Assembly (NCBI GenBank): GCA_009786775.1
Contig: WQRL01000152.1
Span: forward strand, 1-5,501
DNA length: 5,501 nucleotides
Source: Oscillospiraceae bacterium
GTDB taxonomy: Bacteria; Bacillota; Clostridia; Oscillospirales; Oscillospiraceae
Direction of reading: 5' to 3'
In this document: positions 1 through 4,796 of the stretch, piece by piece
Numbering within the stretch: the stretch's first letter is position 1
Layout of the letters: each line of letters opens with the position of its first letter
The notes under the pieces: model-generated
What the model saw: the letters and a program-made list of their open reading frames with translations, nothing else
Told to the model about the DNA's origin: nothing
Database searches by the model: none
Made by a program: the position numbers and the translations under genes

Positions 1-502
1 ATCTAAACTCGGCAAGCAAAACGGGAAGCTGAGCCTGCATACCGACAAGAGGGCGGACTACGCCTTGAAAAAACAAAGCATCTTCATTGTCTCTTGTGAG
101 CCTTGCAATCTCGATATTTCTAAGCAGAATACTGTGGACAATCTGCTGTTCAAGGCTCATGTATTCAATCGAAAATTCCTTTAGCTGCTCCCAAAGTTCA
201 TCGTTTCGGGCGATGCCCTGCTCCACCGATTGAACTGATGTAACCGTGCCGAAGGTCGGTGGTTGGGGCGGCACCACTCCGAAAGCCTGCGGGTCTGCAA
301 GCACAAAGTTAACCGATAGGCTATCTGAGGACACCCACTGAGAGAAAAGTTCATCCATGAGCTCATAAAACTCAGGTATGCCGTCACCCGGCGGGATGGG
401 GGCAGGCAAGGGCTCTCCCCTGCAAGCGCCGAGCAGCACTGCACAAAGGGAGAGCAGAAGAAATATTGATATAAGCCGGTGCGGGATGCGGCTGGAGCTC
501 AT
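1..502 (-). CDS. DUF885-family lipoprotein, N-terminal part (runs off left edge)
   Basis: This open frame starts with ATG at 502 and is still open at base 1, so 167 residues are visible. Residues 1-27 form a lipoprotein signal: basic residues R5 and R9, a hydrophobic core at about 10-24, and the lipobox LGAC with Cys27 as the lipidation site. A proline-rich spacer follows (about 31-38). The body resembles the N-terminal region of DUF885 proteins: the FYELMDELFSQWVSSDSLS segment, the LADPQAFG segment, and GMQAQLPVLLAEF at 154-166, which matches the family's conserved LPVLLAE stretch. DUF885 proteins are usually over 500 residues, and I recall a metallopeptidase-like His-Glu motif in the C-terminal half, which lies outside this window. 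The expected location is the outer face of the membrane. The gene begins 11 bp after the ATPase stop and is probably translationally coupled to it. Family assignment is fairly secure; substrate and activity are unknown. Confidence 0.82.
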   Translation of the reverse strand, partial: MSSSRIPHRLISIFLLLSLCAVLLGACRGEPLPAPIPPGDGIPEFYELMDELFSQWVSSDSLSVNFVLADPQAFGVVPPQPPTFGTVTSVQSVEQGIARNDELWEQLKEFSIEYMSLEQQIVHSILLRNIEIARLTRDNEDALFFQGVVRPLVGMQAQLPVLLAEFR

Positions 503-508
503 GTGAAG

Positions 509-515
509 CCCTCCT
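509..515 (-). promoter_or_regulatory. Ribosome binding site of the DUF885 lipoprotein gene
   Basis: The minus strand reads AGGAGGG six bases before the ATG at 502, a near-perfect Shine-Dalgarno. It overlaps the TAG stop codon of the upstream ATPase gene (516-514), which fixes the start codon and suggests that ribosomes finishing the ATPase re-initiate here. Confidence 0.85.
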
Positions 516-1596
516 ACACGTTAAACCTAAAACTAATAATATCGCCGTCTTGGACTATATATTCTTTGCCTTCCAGCCTAAACAGGCCTTTTTCTTTGAC
601 TTTGGCCATGGAGCCCAGTTCTTTTATGCTGTCATATTTCACCACCTCGGCACGTATGAAGCCCCGCTCAATATCCGAGTGAATTTTGCCGGCGGCGTGT
701 TTAGCTATGGTGCCCTTGGACAGAGTCCAAGCGCGGCACTCGTCCTCGCCTGATGTAAGAAATGACATCAGCCCCAAATGGTCATATACGGCATTTGCAA
801 GAATTGCAATCCCCGGCTGCTCAATGGCCATTTCTTCCATAAACATCTGCTTATCTTCCTCGGGCAGGCGGGTAATCTCAAGTTCCGTTTCCACACATAG
901 CTCAATTAGCGGAACACCCAGCCTCTCGCACATGGCTTTAAGGCCGTCCCTGTTCGGATATGACTTAGATTCCCACTGGCTCTCGTCGAGGTTTGCAACT
1001 GCAATGCGGGGCTTTTCCGTTAGAAATGTAAAGCTCTTTACAGCTAGGCGCTCTTCATCTGTCATGTCCATGTTGAGGATTGAGCCCCCCTCATCGAGCC
1101 ACTTAAAGCTGCGCTCAAGCAGGGCAAGTTCAAACTCGTTTTCCTTGGTTATTTTCTTGCCTGTCTTTATGCGGCCTATTCTTTTTTCAATCATCTCAAG
1201 ATCAGCCATGAGCATTTCGGATTCGACAGCTTCCAAGTCCCGTGCGGGATTAATCTCACCCATCTCATGGGCGAAGGAAGGGGAGTCGAAAGCCCGCAGC
1301 ACGTGCACCAGAGCATCGCAGGGGCGCACGTCGTTTAGGAATACCGCCGCACCTGAGCTGTGGCCGTCAGTGGATACGGAAAATCCCGCCACGTCGATTA
1401 TGTCGAGTTTGGCGTAGGTGGTCTTTTTGGGTTTGTATATACTAGCCAAAAAATCCACGCGCTCATCCGGCACAGCTCCCGTACCGATGTTTGCAGCGCT
1501 CTTGCCGCCTGATGCCGCAGCATCTGTCCTGCCCGTGAGCAGATTAAATAATGTTGTCTTTCCTGTTTGATTAAGTCCTATTAGGCCTATCTTCAT
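514..1596 (-). CDS. YchF-like P-loop ATPase (DUF933/TGS-type C-terminus)
   Basis: This 360-residue protein is collinear with YchF/OLA1, the Obg-related ATPases that associate with ribosomes and are usually about 360 residues. The visible order is: P-loop GLNQTGKT at 7-14; the VPDERVDFL stretch at 42-50; Walker B/G3 DVAG at 68-71; the DVRPCDALVHVLRAFD core at 89-104; a helical, probably coiled-coil insert at about 115-195 that includes the NPARDLEAVESE stretch; the base-recognition motif NLDE at 202-205; and a TGS-like DUF933 C-terminus at about 276-360 ending in VQDGDIISFRFNV. NxxE in place of the GTPase NKxD is the YchF signature and predicts ATP preference. The P-loop differs from the usual GLPNVGKS(T), so this may be a YchF paralogue rather than the canonical copy, and I give no symbol. 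The ATG at 1596 has AAGGAG 8 bases upstream. The gene sits 27 bp after the hydrolase gene and 11 bp before the lipoprotein gene, so it is co-transcribed with both. Confidence 0.93.
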   Translation of the reverse strand: MKIGLIGLNQTGKTTLFNLLTGRTDAAASGGKSAANIGTGAVPDERVDFLASIYKPKKTTYAKLDIIDVAGFSVSTDGHSSGAAVFLNDVRPCDALVHVLRAFDSPSFAHEMGEINPARDLEAVESEMLMADLEMIEKRIGRIKTGKKITKENEFELALLERSFKWLDEGGSILNMDMTDEERLAVKSFTFLTEKPRIAVANLDESQWESKSYPNRDGLKAMCERLGVPLIELCVETELEITRLPEEDKQMFMEEMAIEQPGIAILANAVYDHLGLMSFLTSGEDECRAWTLSKGTIAKHAAGKIHSDIERGFIRAEVVKYDSIKELGSMAKVKEKGLFRLEGKEYIVQDGDIISFRFNV

Positions 1597-1623
1597 TTAT
1601 GCTTCTCCTTATGTTTGGTCTTA

Positions 1624-2616
1624 TTAGGCAAGGTAAAACCTGTAAACGGCATTGTCTTTTTCGCGTTTAAGCACACTGCGCAGCTCTAGGTAGTTTAGGT
1701 GTGCCTGGCATTCGCCTACTGCGAAAATCTTTTGTGAGGGCGGGAAGGAGTTCCAGTCTGCTGCTCTGATTTTCCAGCGCATCTCGCCCGCTATTTCATA
1801 GGCAGTTAGGCCGGGTTTCTCCCTTACTATACCTTCTACTTCTGCAAGCCTCTTGTGATGATGCCCTATTAGCTCATCTATCCTCACATGAAAATCACCG
1901 GGCTTGCGGTGCCCCGGCAGGGCTATTTTGACCGGAAGTTCCCTCACCTGAGCCAGTGAATTAAGATAGTCCCCCAGCGAGTCATCTATACCATGCCAGG
2001 CTGTGATGTTCGGGGTTATGTCAAAGAGTACATGATCTCCTGTGAAAATAATCCCGTTATCTTCATCCCACAGGCACATATGCCCCGGTGAGTGCCCAGG
2101 CGTAAGAACACAGCGGAAATTGTAACCGCCGGCTTGCAGCATATCCCCTTCGTGGAGAAATGTATATTCCGCACCGCCAAGAGGGGCGTACTTGAGCGCA
2201 GGGTTTAGTTTGTCCAGATTTTCAATTATTTCGGCGGGCATGCCCAGCAGAGTTTCCCGCTCCTTGTTCCAGACCCATTTTTCATTATCCCATTCTCCGC
2301 TCCGCAAGGGGAGTTTCTTCATTATTTCGCCGTCGATTGCGCTTATATATGTGCGGCTGCCCTCAGCCGCCAGCTCAGACGAGAGCCCTGTGTGGTCGGC
2401 GTGCACATGGGTTAGGAATATATCCACGCAGGCTATGTCTGCCCCTAGCTCCTCAAGCCCGCACATAAGTGCCGCTTTGCACTCGGGGTGGCGAAAGCCT
2501 GTGTCTATGAGAAGGCTGCGCTCCGGCCCTTGGATAAAATAGCTATTTATCTCCTTGAGCGGATTGTCCGGCAGCGGCACAGGTATACGGTAGATGTTTC
2601 GTAGTATTTTTTCCAA
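1624..2616 (-). CDS. Metallo-beta-lactamase-fold hydrolase with C-terminal winged helix
   Basis: A 330-residue MBL-fold metalloenzyme. The metal-binding set is complete: HVHADH at 70-75 (His70, His72, Asp74, His75), TPGHSPGH at 172-179 (His175 is the likely ligand), TGDH at 192-195 (bridging Asp194) and LPGH at 233-236 (His236). The N-terminal strands, with SYFIQG and LLIDTG, are typical of the fold. Residues about 245-330 look like the winged-helix tail found in LACTB2-like and related MBL hydrolases: an HHHKRLAEVEGIV helix, then a segment around GLTAYEIAGEMRW, and a final HLNYLELRSVLKRE segment. Such proteins include ribonucleases, thioesterases and glyoxalase II-like hydrolases, and the substrate cannot be read from this sequence. 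The start is TTG at 2616. An in-frame TAG three codons upstream (2625-2623) rules out a longer protein, and the next Met (residue 51) would remove the first strands of the fold. It lies 27 bp upstream of the ATPase gene, in the same operon. Confidence 0.93.
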   Translation of the reverse strand: MEKILRNIYRIPVPLPDNPLKEINSYFIQGPERSLLIDTGFRHPECKAALMCGLEELGADIACVDIFLTHVHADHTGLSSELAAEGSRTYISAIDGEIMKKLPLRSGEWDNEKWVWNKERETLLGMPAEIIENLDKLNPALKYAPLGGAEYTFLHEGDMLQAGGYNFRCVLTPGHSPGHMCLWDEDNGIIFTGDHVLFDITPNITAWHGIDDSLGDYLNSLAQVRELPVKIALPGHRKPGDFHVRIDELIGHHHKRLAEVEGIVREKPGLTAYEIAGEMRWKIRAADWNSFPPSQKIFAVGECQAHLNYLELRSVLKREKDNAVYRFYLA

Positions 2617-2626
2617 AGTAATCTAG

Positions 2627-2632
2627 CCTTTC
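2627..2632 (-). promoter_or_regulatory. Ribosome binding site deciding the TTG start of the MBL hydrolase
   Basis: The minus strand reads GAAAGG ten bases before the TTG at 2616. It is a moderate Shine-Dalgarno with long spacing. No ATG or GTG is available between it and the in-frame TAG at 2625-2623, so TTG is the only start that keeps the first strands of the fold. Confidence 0.6.
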
Positions 2633-2638
2633 AGTATG

Positions 2639-2687
2639 GGTATCGAGCCACTGTTGGTATCCAAGGTGGGGTATCCATCGGGTGTCC
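2639..2687. repeat. Cluster of four degenerate GGTATCC heptamers
   Basis: In the gap between the nitroreductase and hydrolase genes the plus strand carries GGTATCG (2639), GGTATCC (2656), GGTATCC (2670) and GGTGTCC (2681). The start-to-start distances are 17, 14 and 11 bases. The heptamer is not itself palindromic. It could be a set of binding sites upstream of the hydrolase gene, a degenerate duplication, or chance. No function is assigned. Confidence 0.4.
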
Positions 2688-2697
2688 AAAGGGCAAC

Positions 2698-2714
2698 GGG
2701 CATTCAAAACGCCC
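2698..2714 (-). terminator. Short GC-capped hairpin after the nitroreductase gene (possible weak terminator or mRNA-end hairpin)
   Basis: Eight bases after the nitroreductase stop codon the minus-strand RNA can form GGGCGUU-UUG-AAUGCCC, seven pairs including one G.U, with a three-base loop. No U-tract follows (the next bases are GUUGCCC), so it is not a standard intrinsic terminator. It could attenuate read-through or protect an mRNA 3' end. An alternative pairing of the AGGGC at 2715-2711 with the GCCCT about 20 bases further on is also possible. Confidence 0.35.
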
Positions 2715-2722
2715 TGGCGGGG

Positions 2723-3421
2723 TTAGCGGGCTGTTCCGAAATAAACATATCCGTTTTTCTTGGGCGCGTCAGCCTGCACAGCAAACTTAAAATCTTCACT
2801 TTCTTCCGCAATGTGGCATATGGCTATGCCCAGGTCTATGCGCGCTAAGTCATTTAGCCAAAAGCCCAGCAAGGGGTTTACTTTCTTGCGGTAGCAGTGG
2901 ATGCTGCCCTGGTCTGCTATAAAATACCAGTTCTGGGCGTTCATTCCGCTAGGAGCTAGGCGGGCGGCTTCAAGCCGCGGGTCGCTGCCCTGGCTTATAG
3001 CACCCAGTTCCTTGCGCTTAAACTGCTGGTAACTGCGGTAAACCGGCTCATCAGGAAGGCCGAATGACATGCAAATCAAGCATGACAAGCCGGATGCCGA
3101 TTTCTTCTCATCCGGCTTAGACACGCCAAGCCAGCATGTGCCCAGCTCATTTTCTGATAGAAATAAATCCATCTGCTGGCCTATAAAGCCTATATTTTCA
3201 CACGCCCCCTCTTTTTCTTCGCTTCGGAAGACTAGGTAATGTGGGGCTTTGATGTTAAACATCCCTTTGGTTTTGGTCACTATTTCTATTTCATATTTTA
3301 TAGATGGGTCCAGCGGTTTTAGGTTAGCCAGTTGTGCGGTGATTTTCTCAAGCACCGCCCCATCCAGTGGAGCCTGCTCGTATTTTCTTACAGATTTGCG
3401 CTTTCTGATTATTTCTTTCAA
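2723..3421 (-). CDS. TM1586-type nitroreductase family protein
   Basis: With the start chosen here the protein has 232 residues. It opens with KEIIRKRKSVRKYEQAPLD (2-20), the classic nitroreductase N-terminus in which the basic RKxxSVRKY segment contacts FMN phosphate. A second conserved block, EAARLAPSGMNAQNWYF at 151-167, is the usual AxxAPSxxNxQPW motif. LARIDLGIAICHI at 192-204 is the late helix of the fold. The arrangement, with the APSxxNxQ block in the second half and a FGLPDEPVY-type segment at about 120-128, fits the Putative TM nitroreductase family rather than classical NfsB types. It is probably a soluble, FMN-dependent NAD(P)H oxidoreductase of unknown substrate. TTG at 3421 is preferred because it has a strong SD eight bases upstream and starts exactly at the family N-terminus. 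An in-frame GTG at 3460 would add 13 unrelated residues and has no SD. A promoter and a leader of about 100 nt lie upstream. Confidence 0.87.
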   Translation of the reverse strand: MKEIIRKRKSVRKYEQAPLDGAVLEKITAQLANLKPLDPSIKYEIEIVTKTKGMFNIKAPHYLVFRSEEKEGACENIGFIGQQMDLFLSENELGTCWLGVSKPDEKKSASGLSCLICMSFGLPDEPVYRSYQQFKRKELGAISQGSDPRLEAARLAPSGMNAQNWYFIADQGSIHCYRKKVNPLLGFWLNDLARIDLGIAICHIAEESEDFKFAVQADAPKKNGYVYFGTAR

Positions 3422-3520
3422 GCTTTCTGCCTCCCCTGCACAGTGCGCCCGAAGCCTCACGGCTGCGCCCGTATTTCAAAGCATCTCAAGGCGGGTTGCC
3501 CGGTTTCACCTTGCTGATTT
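3422..3520 (-). promoter_or_regulatory. Structured 5' leader of the nitroreductase transcript
   Basis: Given the minus-strand promoter at 3555-3527, transcription should begin near 3520 and leave about 99 nt of untranslated leader. At 3513-3487 it can form a strong element: CAAGG pairs with CCTTG, a six-base bulge UGAAAC follows, then CGGG pairs with CCCG around a CAA loop. A second stem, ACGG with CCGU around GCGCAG, lies at 3472-3459. The octamer CGGGCGCA occurs twice (3471-3464 and 3451-3444), exactly 20 bases apart. A palindrome GCACaGTGC (3446-3438) sits directly before the SD. I do not recognise it as a known riboswitch class. Regulation by structure or by a DNA-binding protein is inferred. 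Confidence 0.4.
3430..3437 (-). promoter_or_regulatory. Ribosome binding site deciding the TTG start of the nitroreductase
   Basis: The minus strand reads AGGGGAGG eight bases before TTG at 3421. No comparable site precedes the in-frame GTG at 3460, so this site supports the shorter 232-residue protein. Confidence 0.8.
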
Positions 3521-3526
3521 CCGAAT

Positions 3527-3555
3527 AGTTTATCACGGCAGGAGCATTTTAACAA
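3527..3555 (-). promoter_or_regulatory. Sigma-A-type promoter reading left (nitroreductase and possibly the downstream operon)
   Basis: On the minus strand the -35 hexamer TTGTTA (3555-3550) and the -10 hexamer TAAACT (3532-3527) are separated by exactly 17 bp. A TGA directly before the -10 makes it an extended -10 promoter. The expected start of transcription is near 3520. It is back to back with the rightward promoter, with one base between the two -35 elements. Confidence 0.65.
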
Positions 3556-3556
3556 G

Positions 3557-3585
3557 TTGTAATCACAGCATCTACCTGATATACT
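3557..3585 (+). promoter_or_regulatory. Sigma-A-type promoter reading right (RNA methyltransferase)
   Basis: The -35 hexamer TTGTAA (3557-3562) and the -10 hexamer TATACT (3580-3585) are separated by 17 bp, with TGA before the -10 (extended -10). Five of six -10 bases match consensus. The start of transcription is expected near 3592, giving a leader of about 36 nt before the GTG at 3628. Confidence 0.72.
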
Positions 3586-3613
3586 TGCTGAGGACTTAAT
3601 TGATTGTTAGTTT

Positions 3614-3618
3614 GGGAG
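3614..3618 (+). promoter_or_regulatory. Ribosome binding site deciding the GTG start of the methyltransferase
   Basis: GGGAG lies nine bases before GTG at 3628. The in-frame TTG at 3604 lies upstream of this site and has no SD of its own, so GTG at 3628 is the better start. Confidence 0.65.
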
Positions 3619-3627
3619 TGTGTTTTT

Positions 3628-4749
3628 GTGAAAAATGAATCTTTGGCTATAGGCTCTGTCCACGAAACCGTCATTACAGGTTATGGCTCCGGCGGAGAAG
3701 CTGTGGGGCGGCTTGCGGATGGCAAGGTGGTGTTTGTTAGGGGCGGTGCTATGGGAGATAAGCTGAAATTGCGCATTACAAAGGACGCTCCACGGATTGC
3801 GCGAGGTGAGATTGTATCTATGTTGCTGCCTTCGGAGCACCGCATTGCGCCCGATTGCCCACAATATCCCGCCTGCGGCGGCTGTGACTTTAGGCATATT
3901 TCTTATAAGCACGAACTTGAAATAAAGCTCAAAAGGGTAAATGACGCCCTTGAGCGCATAGGCGGGGTGAATACCCAAGTTGAAGGTATTCTTAGCACAG
4001 GTCAGACTGACGGCTACCGCAACAAGGCCGTCCTTCACTGCGACAGCAACGCTTGGGGTTTTTACGGTGCAGGGAGCCACGAGATTGTGCCGGTTAAGCG
4101 CTGCTTGCTGCTAAAGCCCGACTTAAACTACGCTCTCGGGGGGCTGGCTTTGGATGGCTCAAGGGGAGAAATCACTCTGCGTTCAGGGCGAAATGGCATC
4201 ACCCCGCCACTTGAAGAGGAGCTCGAGGGGCTTGTATTTAGAGTTTCAGGCTTTTTTCAAGTAAACACAGAAGCTGCGCTGCTGCTGTTTCAAAAAGCCC
4301 GCGAATATGCTGCGCTGTCGCCTGAGGAAACGCTTGTTGACTTGTACTGCGGCGTCGGCTCCCTCGCGATTTTCGTAGGAAGAGATGCAGAGATCGTTCT
4401 GGGAGTTGAGCTAAATGCCGCCTCAATAAAAGCTGCGCGTGAAAACGCGCAGCGCAACGGTTTTTCTCATATGCGGTTCATCGCCGCCGACGCAGCAAAA
4501 TGGGAAGCGGAGGATATAAGAGCCGACTGCATTACCGTTGACCCTCCGCGCAGCGGCCTGTCAAAAGCGGCAGTGAGGAAAATTATCCAGCTTGCTCCAA
4601 AGCGTGTGGTCTATATTTCCTGTGACCCTGCCACTTTGGCGCGGGATGTTAAAATGCTGGAGGGTTACTCACTCACTAAGGCCTGCGCTGTAGACATGTT
4701 CCCACGGACGGCAAATGTAGAAGTTTGCTGCTTGCTTAGCAGAAACTGA
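3628..4749 (+). CDS. Iron-sulfur RNA (uracil-C5)-methyltransferase, RlmD/RlmCD/TrmA family
   Basis: This SAM-dependent enzyme makes 5-methyluridine in rRNA or tRNA; 373 residues from GTG at 3628. An N-terminal TRAM (RNA-binding) domain spans about 5-63. Four cysteines for a [4Fe-4S] cluster follow, Cys77, Cys83 and Cys86 (Cx5Cx2C) plus Cys159, in the same pattern as E. coli RlmD. The catalytic domain shows FFQVN at 209-213, SAM motif I VDLYCGVGS at 237-245, acidic Glu261, DPPRSGL at 305-311, and SCDPATLARD at 331-340 with nucleophile Cys332. Glu365 in FPRTANVE (358-365) is the expected general base; the family usually has His where this protein has Asn363. RlmD-like proteins are commonly 430-460 residues, and here the segment between Cys159 and FFQVN is short. 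Family and chemistry are secure, but the target base (23S U747, U1939 or tRNA U54) cannot be told, so no symbol is given. It is monocistronic by context, with its own promoter, and converges on pyrF. Confidence 0.93.
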   Translation: MKNESLAIGSVHETVITGYGSGGEAVGRLADGKVVFVRGGAMGDKLKLRITKDAPRIARGEIVSMLLPSEHRIAPDCPQYPACGGCDFRHISYKHELEIKLKRVNDALERIGGVNTQVEGILSTGQTDGYRNKAVLHCDSNAWGFYGAGSHEIVPVKRCLLLKPDLNYALGGLALDGSRGEITLRSGRNGITPPLEEELEGLVFRVSGFFQVNTEAALLLFQKAREYAALSPEETLVDLYCGVGSLAIFVGRDAEIVLGVELNAASIKAARENAQRNGFSHMRFIAADAAKWEAEDIRADCITVDPPRSGLSKAAVRKIIQLAPKRVVYISCDPATLARDVKMLEGYSLTKACAVDMFPRTANVEVCCLLSRN

Positions 4750-4796
4750 TTTTGCAAAGAGTTCTACGAAATCTGAGCTTATTGCTTAAGGCCCAT
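4750..4796. other. 47-bp convergent intergenic gap without a clear terminator
   Basis: The stop codons of the methyltransferase and pyrF face each other across 47 bp. The only inverted repeats are very weak: AGAgTT/AAaTCT around CTACG, and CTTA/TAAG. Neither is GC-rich or followed by a T-tract. Termination on both sides must use something other than a visible intrinsic terminator, or happen further inside the opposing genes. Confidence 0.5.

Noticed and set aside
181..444. Minus-strand open frame of 87 codons inside the lipoprotein gene
   Set aside because: It lies in a different frame from the DUF885 lipoprotein, which has a strong SD, a lipobox and family motifs. The 87-codon translation looks random.
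686..1417. Long plus-strand open frame opposite the ATPase gene
   Set aside because: It is a low-complexity Ser/Arg-rich translation, antisense to a clear YchF-like protein, with no SD or family resemblance. It is a shadow frame.
2636..2848. Plus-strand open frame of 70 codons across the 2617-2722 gap
   Set aside because: Its second half is antisense to the nitroreductase C-terminus. It has no SD and no recognisable motif.
3422..3460. GTG at 3460 as the nitroreductase start
   Set aside because: It would add 13 residues not typical of the family and lacks an SD, whereas TTG at 3421 has AGGGGAGG eight bases upstream and starts at the family N-terminus.
3440..3520. Known riboswitch (SAM-I, FMN, TPP or cobalamin) in the nitroreductase leader
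   Set aside because: Fragments such as GGTGAAACCGGGCAACC and TTGAGATGCTTTGAAA recall parts of SAM-I/FMN and TPP elements. The remaining conserved stems and loops of each class are absent and the leader is too short for the FMN and cobalamin types.
3604..3627. TTG at 3604 as the methyltransferase start
   Set aside because: It has no SD before it, and the GGGAG at 3614-3618 serves the GTG at 3628. The eight extra residues have no family support.
3607..4080. Minus-strand open frame opposite the methyltransferase N-terminus
   Set aside because: It is antisense to the TRAM and cysteine-cluster region of a clear enzyme and has no recognisable domain.
4750..4796. Bidirectional intrinsic terminator between the convergent genes
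   Set aside because: Only three- to six-pair, AT-rich or mismatched stems can be drawn, and there is no T-tract after any of them.
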